From assembly GCA_000170815.1 (NCBI GenBank), contig ABCO01000003.1, positions 248,001-312,000 of the forward strand: a DNA stretch of 64,000 bases, written 5' to 3'. The position numbers were made by a program, and so were the translations under genes. The DNA comes from an unidentified eubacterium SCB49 (GTDB lineage: Bacteria > Bacteroidota > Bacteroidia > Flavobacteriales > Flavobacteriaceae). Below, piece by piece: positions 7,997-16,472 of this stretch. The notes beneath the pieces are model-generated. The model was not told where the DNA came from. It made no database searches and saw only the letters and a program-made list of their open reading frames with translations. Every line of letters begins with the position of its first letter. Position 1 is the stretch's first letter.

Positions 7997-8623
7997 CTAT
8001 AATTTATGTTTAGTATCTCCTTCTGGATAAAAACTAGGTAAAGACCAATTAAATATAACGGCCAAGATTCTGATAATAATCACTAAAGAACCCGCAATTA
8101 AAACCACAAAGTCATCTGTCAAAGGTGTTTTCTGAAGTAGAAAATATGCAAAACCACCAATGATACAGGCAGTCGCATAGATATTTTTTCTGAAAACAAT
8201 AGGAATTTCATTACACAAAATATCACGAATCACCCCTCCAAAACAAGCTGAAATAGTACCCAATGCGACACAAATTACGGGAGGAAAATCTGCTGCGATC
8301 CCCTTCTCTACTCCAACAATGGTATATAGTGCAATCCCAATAGTATCAAACAAGAAAAGAGACTTACGTATATATTGTAATTTTTTTCTGAAGATGATGG
8401 CTAAAATAGTAGAACCAAAGATGACGTACACAAAAGTCATATTACGCATCCAGGTGATATTTGCATCAATAAGCAAATCTCTTAAGGTTCCGCCACCCGT
8501 AGCCGTTACAAAGGCTATAATCGCAATGCCAAATGGGTCTAAGCGTTTTCTCATGGCAATTAACGCACCAGACACAGAAAATGCCATCGTACCCAAGATA
8601 TCAATAATAGTAAGTAATGACAT
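7997..8623 (-). CDS. TRIC/YicG-family (UPF0126) membrane protein
   Basis: The product is about 208 residues from the ATG at 8623. A longer frame to 8704 adds a poorly conserved leader and is not preferred. The protein is nearly all membrane, with two homologous three-helix repeats, each holding the family glycine motif (GGGTLRD near residue 38 of the mature frame, GGVIRD near 125). Relatives form trimeric cation-selective channels in the bacterial inner membrane; the physiological role is unclear. It is transcribed towards the restriction-modification gene, 94 bp away, but no functional link is apparent. Confidence 0.88.
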   Translation of the reverse strand: MSLLTIIDILGTMAFSVSGALIAMRKRLDPFGIAIIAFVTATGGGTLRDLLIDANITWMRNMTFVYVIFGSTILAIIFRKKLQYIRKSLFLFDTIGIALYTIVGVEKGIAADFPPVICVALGTISACFGGVIRDILCNEIPIVFRKNIYATACIIGGFAYFLLQKTPLTDDFVVLIAGSLVIIIRILAVIFNWSLPSFYPEGDTKHKL

Positions 8624-8705
8624 TTTTTTATTTTTTATGAAAAGGATTATAAGATAGACTACTTCGCTAATAAAATAAGGACAAATATGATGTTTTTTAG
8701 TCACT

Positions 8706-8845
8706 ACTAAACACTAAAATCTAAAAACTAAACACCCAACACTCAATACTCAATACTAAAAACTCAATACTAACCACCAAATACTCAATACTCAATACTC
8801 AATACTAATAACTAAAAACTCAATACTAAAACCTAAAAACTCCCC
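8706..8845. repeat. Phased heptanucleotide tract (20 units, consensus ACTnAAn)
   Basis: Cut into sevens from 8706, the tract reads as twenty heptads such as ACTAAAC, ACTAAAA, ACTCAAT. The exact unit ACTCAAT starts at 8741, 8748, 8762, 8783, 8790, 8797 and 8818, so all distances are multiples of seven. It fills most of the gap between the RDD gene's end and the TRIC gene's start. No coding potential or promoter was seen. Confidence 0.85.
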
Positions 8846-8852
8846 GCCCCCA

Positions 8853-9575
8853 CTACATATTTTGAGTATAATAATTATAATCTTTAATCACTTTATCAAC
8901 AAACTCTATAGGCATTCCATCAATTTCAACATCCATAACTTTAGAAATTCGTTCAGATAAACGTAAAATAATATGATGATTACCTTTGTATTTATTTTCT
9001 CTATAAATCTGTTTTATTTTTTGTATTTCGGCATCACTAAAAACAGTTACTTGTGGATATTTTGGTATATAATCGTCTGGAATATCTGTCAAGATTGTTT
9101 GCGAAAATGACACCGGTGTTTTTTCAGAAATAACCGTTGTGCTTGCAGCTATATCACCTAAGCGTTGCCCTTTTCCGTTTAATAAAATAGTTACTAATGC
9201 CACAGAACCACTTACAAGACCAATATCTATCACCCTTAACAGCCATCGCAATAAAAAATTTGAAAAAGCAGGTTTAGAACCATCGAGTTTTACCACCTTT
9301 AATTTCATTACAGCTTTCCCAGGACTTTTTCCGTCCCAGAACATTTCAAACAACAAATGATATACTAATACAGGTAATAGGATAACCATAAATACCAAAA
9401 ATATAGCACTGTCACCAAGAGCATCTATCGTACCCACAACTAATAGAAAAACTATAAAATAATATACTCCCATTATGGCAGCATCAATGATGTATGCTAA
9501 TATACGATCACCTACTCCTGCAACATTTTGAACAATGTTAACATTTTGGGCGGTTTCTATTTGAAAATTATCCAT
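8853..9575 (-). CDS. RDD-family membrane protein
   Basis: This is a 240-residue protein. The RDD signature is visible: R24 in GDRILAYIIDAAIMG, D31, and the later DGKSPGKAVMKLKVVK segment. Three or four transmembrane helices occupy residues about 25-150, followed by a soluble C-terminal tail of about 90 residues. The function of RDD proteins is mostly unknown; some act in ion exchange. It is divergent from the spoIIM-like gene with only 34 bp between start codons, and the two belong to a gene cluster conserved in Bacteroidota, so co-regulation is likely. Confidence 0.87.
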   Translation of the reverse strand: MDNFQIETAQNVNIVQNVAGVGDRILAYIIDAAIMGVYYFIVFLLVVGTIDALGDSAIFLVFMVILLPVLVYHLLFEMFWDGKSPGKAVMKLKVVKLDGSKPAFSNFLLRWLLRVIDIGLVSGSVALVTILLNGKGQRLGDIAASTTVISEKTPVSFSQTILTDIPDDYIPKYPQVTVFSDAEIQKIKQIYRENKYKGNHHIILRLSERISKVMDVEIDGMPIEFVDKVIKDYNYYTQNM

Positions 9576-9591
9576 TAAATATGTTTCTTTG
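9560..9591 (+). promoter_or_regulatory. Promoter of the spoIIM-to-DUF58 operon
   Basis: A -33 TTTG (9560-9563), a 20-bp spacer and -7 TTTCTTTG (9584-9591, one mismatch to TAnnTTTG) precede the ATG at 9610 by 18 bp. The -33 element lies inside the first codons of the divergent RDD gene, so the two promoters must overlap. Confidence 0.6.
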
Positions 9592-9609
9592 ATAAAAAAC
9601 TAAGCACAC

Positions 9610-10581
9610 ATGCGCGAAGCTGCTTTTGCAAAGCAAAATAAAGATAAATGGTTAAGATTTGAAAGTGTTCTTAAGAATAATACTCAGATAAATCCTGATG
9701 AGCTTAGCGAACTGTATGTAGAAGTGACAGACCACCTAAGTTATGCGCAAACTTTTTACCCTGGCAGCAACACATTAATGTACTTAAATGGTTTATCTGT
9801 TTTAGCACATCAAAAAATATATAAGACCAAAAGAGAAAGTCGCACGCGCTTTATTACTTTTTACACCAAAGAGTTTCCCTTATTTTTCTCGCAATACCAT
9901 AAACAACTACTAATTACATTTCTGGTTTTTGTGCTTTTTAGCATTGTAGGAGCCTACAGCGCAGCAACAGATGGTGATTTTGTAAGACTCATTTTAGGAG
10001 ACGGCTATGTTAACATGACACTAGATAATATAGAAAAAGGAGATCCTATGGCCGTCTATAAAGATATGAATGAAATAGAAATGTCTTTAGGTATCACCGT
10101 AAACAATATTAGAGTCGCACTCACAGCCTTTGCTTTTGGTGTTTTATTAAGCGTAGGTACACTTTATATAATGATGCAAAATGCCATTATGCTAGGGTCT
10201 TTTCAGTACTTTTTTTACGATAAAGGACTACTTTGGGAGTCTGTGCGTACCATATGGATTCACGGAACTATAGAGATTTCTGTAATTATCATTGCAGGTT
10301 GTGCAGGTCTTGTTTTAGGAAATAGCATTCTTTTTCCTGGCACGTACACTCGAGTTCAATCTTTTGTACGTGGCGCTAAAGATGGCGTAAAAATTTTAAT
10401 AAGTACCATCCCATTTTTTATACTTGCTGGTTTTCTAGAAGGTTTTGTAACAAGACATACAGAAATGCCAGATTGGCTTGCTATACTCATAATAGGTAGC
10501 TCATTAGCCCTTATTATTTACTATTATGTTATTTACCCGATACAACTAAAACGAAACTATGAAAGAGAAAATACAATTTAA
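9610..10581 (+). CDS. SpoIIM/DUF95-family integral membrane protein
   Basis: This is a 323-residue protein. A soluble N-terminal part of about 95 residues is followed by five or more transmembrane helices. The family signature region lies in the middle (NNIRVALTAFAFGVLLSVGTL, then WIHGTIEISVIIIAGCAGLVLG with the conserved His-Gly-Glu). In Bacillus SpoIIM is part of an engulfment complex, but this organism shows no other spore genes, so the name marks homology only. It is first in a tight run of six genes ending in MoxR and DUF58, which suggests a role in a membrane or envelope-stress complex. Confidence 0.87.
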   Translation: MREAAFAKQNKDKWLRFESVLKNNTQINPDELSELYVEVTDHLSYAQTFYPGSNTLMYLNGLSVLAHQKIYKTKRESRTRFITFYTKEFPLFFSQYHKQLLITFLVFVLFSIVGAYSAATDGDFVRLILGDGYVNMTLDNIEKGDPMAVYKDMNEIEMSLGITVNNIRVALTAFAFGVLLSVGTLYIMMQNAIMLGSFQYFFYDKGLLWESVRTIWIHGTIEISVIIIAGCAGLVLGNSILFPGTYTRVQSFVRGAKDGVKILISTIPFFILAGFLEGFVTRHTEMPDWLAILIIGSSLALIIYYYVIYPIQLKRNYERENTI

Positions 10582-11434
10582 AAAACAGCGTGACATAGGC
10601 GAAATTATCACAGATACCTTCAAGTTTATTCGCACAGAATGGAAGCCGCTTGGTACATTAATTTTAAAAATAGCCGGGCCAGCGCTACTTATTTTAATTG
10701 TAGCGGCAAGCATGTATACGCAAACAGCATTGGGAAGTTTTAGCACACTTGGTTTTAACAATACAGGTCCTGAATTATTTACAGGAACTGTAATAATAAG
10801 CCTTATCGTAATGATGTTTTCTACTGTCGCTTACTTTTCATTGCTTTATGGTACAATACTTAATTACATAAAATCTTATGTTAATAATAACGGTATCGCT
10901 GATGCAGAAGAAGTAAAAAATGGCGTTTATTCAAATTTTTGGAGTCTTATAGGTTTAGGTTTCCTCATTGGTTTAATCACCGGGGTTGGATTTATGTTAT
11001 GTGTTATACCTGGTGTATATGTTGGGGTTGTTTTTGGAACTGCTTATTCAATTCACGTATTTCAGAAAAGAGCAGTTGATGATACAATAAGCTATAGTTT
11101 TAAGTTTATAAAAGACGAATGGTGGATTACTTTTGCTACCTATATTGTAATTTATATACTTTTTTATATCATAAATTTAGTTTTTCAAATTCCTTTAATT
11201 ATTTACACGTTCGTAAAAACATTTACAGCTATTAATGAAACTTCTATGAATCCGGCAGAAATGTTTGATTGGGGCTACACAGCACTTAACGGTATTTCAT
11301 TACTCGCACAATATATCCTACAATCAATATTGGTAATTTCTACTGTGTTTGTTTATTTTAACTTAAACGAAAAGAAAAATTTTACGGGTACCATTGAGGC
11401 TATAGACACATTAGGCGCTTCAGATCAAGAATAA
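10559..11434 (+). CDS. Multi-pass membrane protein of the MoxR/DUF58 cluster
   Basis: This 291-residue protein overlaps the SpoIIM-like gene by 23 bp. A short soluble start (residues 1-35) is followed by about six transmembrane helices, with Gly-Pro-rich turns (CVIPGVYVGVVFGTAYSIHVF). The pattern resembles the membrane domain seen in glycerophosphodiester phosphodiesterase and DUF975-like proteins, but I cannot name the family with certainty. The final 30 residues are acidic and soluble. Position and overlap indicate an obligate member of the operon. Confidence 0.75.
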   Translation: MKEKIQFKKQRDIGEIITDTFKFIRTEWKPLGTLILKIAGPALLILIVAASMYTQTALGSFSTLGFNNTGPELFTGTVIISLIVMMFSTVAYFSLLYGTILNYIKSYVNNNGIADAEEVKNGVYSNFWSLIGLGFLIGLITGVGFMLCVIPGVYVGVVFGTAYSIHVFQKRAVDDTISYSFKFIKDEWWITFATYIVIYILFYIINLVFQIPLIIYTFVKTFTAINETSMNPAEMFDWGYTALNGISLLAQYILQSILVISTVFVYFNLNEKKNFTGTIEAIDTLGASDQE

Positions 11435-12189
11435 TGCATAAATTATTATACATCATACTACTAGCAACTGCAATTGCAGGAGCTACACCGCAAGATTCTA
11501 CTGTTGTAGAAACTCCTGCGGTTGTACAGTATGATGTAGATCAAGAGGTTTCTCCTATTGTGTTTGATCAAGACAAAATAGAAAACTACAAAAACGATGA
11601 CACCTTTAATTATGAAGAAAATCTTGAAGAAAATTGGTGGACGCGTTTTAAAACGTGGATAGGTCGCTTGTGGTCTGGCTTAATACATTGGTTATTTGGT
11701 GATGTGCAAGGAGGTACTTTTTTAGCCATTCTAATTCAAGTTTTACCTTATATATTTTTAGCGGGCTGTATTGCTTTTGTTGTTTGGCTAGTGATAAAGT
11801 TAAATCCTGGTTCAAAAATTTTAGCTTCGCAAGATGCTCCTAGCGTTTTCTTTTCTGAAGAAGAAGAAATTATCAAGACAAAAGATATAGAGTTGCTCAT
11901 TCAAAAAGCCTTACAAAATAATGATTACAGGCTGGCAGTACGCTACTACTACCTCTTAATCTTAAAACGCCTCACCGAATCTGAATTAATTGAATACGAA
12001 TTTGACAAAACAAATTCTGAATATTTCAATGAAATTAAAGAGGTAACTTTAAATGAAAATTTCAGAAAAGCTACTACTATTTATGATTATATCTGGTACG
12101 GAAATTTTGAAGTTACTCAAGAAGATTACAAAAAAGCAGAGCATCAATTTAAAAATTTAGAACAAATTATCCCAGCGGCACATGTCTAA
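11434..12189 (+). CDS. DUF4129-domain membrane protein
   Basis: This is a 251-residue protein. A signal-like N-terminus (about 1-20) leads to a periplasmic or extracellular segment, then a single transmembrane helix (about 98-125). The C-terminal cytosolic domain has the DUF4129 signature (NDYRLAVRYYYLLILKRL, then WYGNFEV). Start and stop codons are interlocked with both neighbours: TAATG with the previous gene, and an 8-bp overlap with the next. DUF4129 proteins commonly accompany MoxR and DUF58 proteins; their biochemical role is unknown. Confidence 0.83.
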   Translation: MHKLLYIILLATAIAGATPQDSTVVETPAVVQYDVDQEVSPIVFDQDKIENYKNDDTFNYEENLEENWWTRFKTWIGRLWSGLIHWLFGDVQGGTFLAILIQVLPYIFLAGCIAFVVWLVIKLNPGSKILASQDAPSVFFSEEEEIIKTKDIELLIQKALQNNDYRLAVRYYYLLILKRLTESELIEYEFDKTNSEYFNEIKEVTLNENFRKATTIYDYIWYGNFEVTQEDYKKAEHQFKNLEQIIPAAHV

Positions 12190-13405
12190 ATTTCAAAAAA
12201 TACTTTCTATTGTTTTTATAGCTTTACTGGCCTTACTGGTCTATGCCGAAGCTACAAAAAAGCCGCCTATAAGTTGGTTTCCTAGTTATAGTAAACTGGA
12301 TAAAATCCCTTTGGGTACCTATGTGTTTCACGATCTTTTTTCAGAAAAACGGGGAGATCATTTTATAGAAACAGAAACACCACCCTATGAAGTGTTAAAA
12401 GACACCACGATAAAGGGTACTTATTTCTTTTTAAACAATAGTGTAAATTTTGACAAAACAGAACTTGAAGATCTTTTAGACTGGACTAGCAAAGGCAATC
12501 ATCTATTTATTGCTGCGGCATCAATTTCTGAAAATCTGAGTGATACCCTATCACTACAGACTAGCAACGCTTATTTATTTGACTCTATGAATAGTGAGCC
12601 TATGCTTAACTTTACAAACAAGAAGTTAAAATCTGTAGAAGCTTACCGACTAAACAAAGAGTTTCCTGTCACATATTTTGAAAAAATAGACACGCTTAAA
12701 CAAACTGCATTGGGGCTAACTCAAATTTTTAATGACACTTTAAAAATCACTGAACCTAATATCAACTTTCTAGAAGCACCCTTTGGAGCAGGTAAAATAT
12801 TTATCCACTTACAACCAGAAATCTTTAGTAATTATGTGCTTCTTTCTGAAAAAAACAAAGTACTAGCTGAGAAGACATTATCCTATATACCAAAGGATCA
12901 CACTCTTATTTGGGATAATTATTATAAGACAGGAAAAAAAATAAATATCTCTCCACTTAGAGCTTTACTCAATAATCGTTATCTTAAATGGGCCTATTAT
13001 CTAGCACTTATAGGTATTGCAATTTATGTGCTTTTTGAAGGAAAACGAAAACAACGAAGTATTCCAATAGTAAAACCTCTTACTAATAAAACATTTGAGT
13101 ACACACAGACCATTTCTGGTATGTACCTAGATAAAAATGAGCATCATAAAATAGCATTAAAACAGATGAATCTATTTATGGAGTTTATTAGAACACGACT
13201 ACGACTACCTACAGAAAAAGTAGACAATCGTTTCTTAAAAGCCGTTGCTGCTAGAAGTGGTAATACGCTAGAAAACACAAAATCTATTTTTACATTAATA
13301 GAAAAAATACAACATCAAAACCCACAGCTCACCACACAAGAGCAGTTAGAAGAATTATATAAAACTATCACACATTTTAAACAACAAACAGATGGAAAAC
13401 ACTGA
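12182..13405 (+). CDS. DUF4350-domain protein
   Basis: This 407-residue protein has an N-terminal membrane helix (about 5-22), a large soluble domain of the DUF4350 / GATase-like type (GTYFFLNNSVNFDKTELEDLL, FGAGKIFIHLQPE), a second helix near residues 265-283, and a helical cytosolic tail. It overlaps DUF4129 by 8 bp and the MoxR gene by 14 bp. In related clusters such proteins are thought to present a periplasmic or extracellular domain to partners; no enzymatic activity is known. Confidence 0.8.
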   Translation: MSKFQKILSIVFIALLALLVYAEATKKPPISWFPSYSKLDKIPLGTYVFHDLFSEKRGDHFIETETPPYEVLKDTTIKGTYFFLNNSVNFDKTELEDLLDWTSKGNHLFIAAASISENLSDTLSLQTSNAYLFDSMNSEPMLNFTNKKLKSVEAYRLNKEFPVTYFEKIDTLKQTALGLTQIFNDTLKITEPNINFLEAPFGAGKIFIHLQPEIFSNYVLLSEKNKVLAEKTLSYIPKDHTLIWDNYYKTGKKINISPLRALLNNRYLKWAYYLALIGIAIYVLFEGKRKQRSIPIVKPLTNKTFEYTQTISGMYLDKNEHHKIALKQMNLFMEFIRTRLRLPTEKVDNRFLKAVAARSGNTLENTKSIFTLIEKIQHQNPQLTTQEQLEELYKTITHFKQQTDGKH

Positions 13406-14390
13406 AGCAACAAATGACGATCTTCATTTTAATAACCGTATCCCATTAGACGAGTTAAAAACTGCGGTAGCTGCCATAAAACACCAACTATCCAAAGTAA
13501 TCATAGGACAAGAAAACTTTGTAGAACTCCTTATAGTAAGCCTATTAGCTAACGGCCATGTGCTAATTGAAGGTGTGCCAGGAGTTGCAAAAACCATCAC
13601 AGCTAAACTATTTGCAAAAACACTAAAAACAGATTTTAGCCGTATTCAGTTTACACCAGATTTAATGCCAAGTGACGTTTTAGGTACTAGTATTTTAAAT
13701 ATGAAATCTTCAGAATTTGAATTTAAAAAAGGCCCTATTTTTTCTAACCTTGTGCTTATTGATGAAATAAACAGAGCGCCTGCAAAAACACAAGCTGCCT
13801 TGTTTGAAGTTATGGAAGAACGCCAGATAACTATGGACGGACATCGCTATATTATGGATTATCCTTTTATGGTGCTTGCCACACAAAATCCTGTAGAACA
13901 AGAAGGAACTTACGCTTTACCAGAAGCACAATTAGACCGTTTTCTGTTTAAAATTAAAGTAGGATACCCAAAACTTGACGAAGAAGTCTCAATTTTAAAA
14001 TCCCACCATAGTCGTAAACAAGCATTGCCTAAAGATCTAGTAGATAGTGTACTCACACCAGAGGTCTTAAAAAAGTTTAGAGCACAAGTACAAGATATAC
14101 TTATTGAAGAAAAACTCTTTATGTACATCGCACAGATTGTAGATAAAACACGTAATCACCCACACTTGTATCTAGGTGGATCTCCTCGTGCATCTATTTC
14201 TGTGATGAATGCTGCAAAAGCATACGCCGCAATTAACGGACGTGATTTTGTAACACCAGACGACATTAAAAAAACATTAGCGCCTGTCCTAGCCCACCGT
14301 ATCATCCTTTCGCCAGAAAGAGAAATGGAAGGAATGACACCAGAAACAGTGATAGAAATGATTACACAATCTGTAGAAATCCCTAGATAA
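13392..14390 (+). CDS. MoxR-family AAA+ ATPase
   Basis: This 332-residue ATPase has Walker A GVPGVAKT (61-68), Walker B VLIDEINRAP with D124-E125, the MoxR motif LPEAQLDRFLF, and a C-terminal lid with GGSPRASISV. MoxR proteins act as chaperone-like remodelers that mature or regulate membrane or metal-dependent complexes, and are almost always next to DUF58/VWA proteins. The gene overlaps the DUF4350 gene by 14 bp and stops 3 bp before the DUF58 start. It is cytosolic and probably powers whatever this cluster does. Confidence 0.93.
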   Translation: MENTEATNDDLHFNNRIPLDELKTAVAAIKHQLSKVIIGQENFVELLIVSLLANGHVLIEGVPGVAKTITAKLFAKTLKTDFSRIQFTPDLMPSDVLGTSILNMKSSEFEFKKGPIFSNLVLIDEINRAPAKTQAALFEVMEERQITMDGHRYIMDYPFMVLATQNPVEQEGTYALPEAQLDRFLFKIKVGYPKLDEEVSILKSHHSRKQALPKDLVDSVLTPEVLKKFRAQVQDILIEEKLFMYIAQIVDKTRNHPHLYLGGSPRASISVMNAAKAYAAINGRDFVTPDDIKKTLAPVLAHRIILSPEREMEGMTPETVIEMITQSVEIPR

Positions 14391-14393
14391 GCT

Positions 14394-15725
14394 TTGATTA
14401 AATTTTTTAAATCTCTTTATATAGCACCGCGATTCTTTTACGCGCTAACACTCCTTTCGCTTGCTTTTTTAGTAAGTTTTTGGCAACCTGCCATCTATGG
14501 TTTTGTGTGGTTAGCGGTATTAGCCTTTGCCCTGTTTTTATTGATAGAGATTAGTATGCTCTGGAGCGGTAAAGGATTACAAGCCAAAAGAGTATTACCT
14601 GAAAAATTTAGTAACAGCGACCCAAACGAGGTTTTAATACAACTGGATAATAAATATGCCTTTGCCATTGGAGTAGTCATTATTGACGAATTACCCGTAC
14701 AATTTCAGAAAAGAGATTTTTTTAAATTTATAACGATTAAAGGAAAGCAACGACAAACCTTTCAATATATGGTTCGCCCCGTAGAGCGTGGTGAGTACCG
14801 TTTTGGAAAATTAAATTGCTATACCGCTTCTATTATAGGATTACTTCGGAAACGTTACATATTTGATAATGAGCAAGAAGTAAAAGTATACCCGTCTTTT
14901 ATTCAAATGAAAAAGTATGACTTTCTCGCCATTGATAATAGACTTAGCATGGCTGGCTTAAAGAAAATACGCCGAATAGGTCAAACCATGGAGTTTGAAC
15001 AAATTAAAGACTACGTAATAGGCGATGATGTGCGTAACGTAAACTGGAAAGCGACAGCTAAGCGTGGTGCCTTAATGGTAAATCAATATCAAGATGAAAA
15101 AATGCAACCTGTTTATAATATTATAGACACGAGCCGGGTAATGAAAATGCCTTTTAAAGAACTAAAACTAGTGGATTATGCAATCAACAGTGCACTAGCA
15201 TTTAGTAATATCGCTTTAAAGAAAAATGACAAAGTAGGTCTTATAGATTTTTCGCATAAAATAGGAAATTACCTTCCTGCTTTGGCTAAAAAAACCTACC
15301 TCAATACCATTCTAGATACACTATACAATACAAAAACACAATTTTTAGATAGTGATTTTGGAGCCTTACAAGCATTTGTAAAACAACGTATAACACACAG
15401 AAGCCTTTTAATGTTGTATACCAATTTTGAGCATGTGTCTTCTTTACATAGACAACTTCCATATTTGCAAGCCATTGCAAAGAAACACGTATTAGTTGTG
15501 GTCTTTTTTGAAAACACAGAACTTAGAGTATTAAGTGAAGGCGAAGCTACTACTATCCCAGAAATATACGATCAGACCATTGCTCAACAATTTCAGTTTG
15601 ACAAAAAATTAATGGTACGTGAACTTCAAAAAAGAGGAATTCAAACGGTATTAACTGCTCCAGAAGACCTTACAGTAAATACCATTAACAAGTATCTAGA
15701 GATTAAAGCTAGAGGTCTACTTTAA
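14394..15725 (+). CDS. DUF58-domain protein (MoxR partner)
   Basis: This is a 443-residue protein whose likely start is a TTG 3 bp after the moxR stop; no ATG fits as well. Two hydrophobic segments lie near the N-terminus (about 10-55). The DUF58 signature IGDDVRNVNWKATAKRG sits near residues 203-219. A VWA-like fold follows (NIIDTSRVM). DUF58 proteins are the usual partners of MoxR ATPases and may carry the metal-binding VWA surface recognised by the ATPase. It is the last gene of the operon, followed by 194 bp without a gene. Confidence 0.9.
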   Translation: MIKFFKSLYIAPRFFYALTLLSLAFLVSFWQPAIYGFVWLAVLAFALFLLIEISMLWSGKGLQAKRVLPEKFSNSDPNEVLIQLDNKYAFAIGVVIIDELPVQFQKRDFFKFITIKGKQRQTFQYMVRPVERGEYRFGKLNCYTASIIGLLRKRYIFDNEQEVKVYPSFIQMKKYDFLAIDNRLSMAGLKKIRRIGQTMEFEQIKDYVIGDDVRNVNWKATAKRGALMVNQYQDEKMQPVYNIIDTSRVMKMPFKELKLVDYAINSALAFSNIALKKNDKVGLIDFSHKIGNYLPALAKKTYLNTILDTLYNTKTQFLDSDFGALQAFVKQRITHRSLLMLYTNFEHVSSLHRQLPYLQAIAKKHVLVVVFFENTELRVLSEGEATTIPEIYDQTIAQQFQFDKKLMVRELQKRGIQTVLTAPEDLTVNTINKYLEIKARGLL

Positions 15726-15919
15726 TTCTAGTTATACCTGTCACTGAACATGGTTTCTTTTGTTTTTTTCAACTAGACCCAAAAAGCGATTTACTAATCT
15801 GCTTTTTTACAACTCATCCTTAAATAGCTACACTTGAGTAGCTTATGTTTTATATAAAGGTAACTATCCTTCATTTTTGTACCATCAAAAAATAGTAACC
15901 AACATAAAACAAAACCACT

Positions 15920-16354
15920 ATGAACACTATTATCGCTACAATCGCATTAAGCATTATCAGTCTATTTACTTTTGCTCAAGAAAGTACACAAGAATCACTT
16001 ACAGAAACGGGTTCCAGCATTACCGTTAATGTGCCCGTAGCTTCTGAAGAAGGAAGCGTATTTTTTGCTTTACAAACTAAAGACAATTTTTTAAAAGGAG
16101 GCATTGCTAATCTTGAAAGTAAAATTTCTGAAGGAAAAGCCACTGTAACTTTTAAAAACGTAACACCAGGAGAATATGCAATCACAGTATTCTGGGACAA
16201 AAACGGAAACAAAAAAATGGATTTTGAAGTAAATGGTATGCCTAAAGAGATGTATGGTGCTTCTAATAATGTTATGAATTTTGGTCCACCACAATGGAGT
16301 GATGCCGTTTTTACAGTAACAAACGAGCCTCAAGTATTAGACATTAGATTGTAA
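15920..16354 (+). CDS. Secreted DUF2141 protein
   Basis: This 144-residue protein has a clear signal peptide (cleavage probably after FTFAQ, about residue 20). The mature part has the DUF2141 pattern: GSVFFALQTKDNFLKGG, then PGEYAITVFWDKNGNKKMDFEVNGMPKEMYG and a beta-rich end. The D-x-N-x-x-x-D segment could bind calcium, but this is inference. The function of the family is unknown; members are small periplasmic or secreted beta-proteins. It appears monocistronic. Confidence 0.82.
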   Translation: MNTIIATIALSIISLFTFAQESTQESLTETGSSITVNVPVASEEGSVFFALQTKDNFLKGGIANLESKISEGKATVTFKNVTPGEYAITVFWDKNGNKKMDFEVNGMPKEMYGASNNVMNFGPPQWSDAVFTVTNEPQVLDIRL

Positions 16355-16448
16355 AAATTTATTTGATATCCCACAAATTAAACTTCCCTAGCAAAAAATG
16401 TTAAGGAGGATTTTTATTAAATCTCCGTCATAAAATCAAACAAATTAA

Positions 16449-16456
16449 TAGCTTTG
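16449..16456 (+). promoter_or_regulatory. Putative -7 element of oxyR
   Basis: A perfect TAGCTTTG (TAnnTTTG) lies 16 bp before the oxyR ATG. I see no good TTTG at the -33 position, so this may be a weak or activator-dependent promoter. Confidence 0.45.
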
Positions 16457-16472
16457 TAAAAAGCAATCAAAT

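Noticed and set aside
9610..10581. SpoIIM as evidence for sporulation
   Set aside because: No other spore gene is present and SpoIIM/DUF95 proteins are common in non-sporulating Bacteroidota.
15826..15843. Hairpin AGCTAC/GTAGCT after the DUF58 gene as a terminator
   Set aside because: The stem has only 6 bp and no T run follows.
15726..15919. Small gene or RNA in the gap after DUF58
   Set aside because: No open frame with a plausible start, no tRNA-like cloverleaf and no conserved motif seen by eye.
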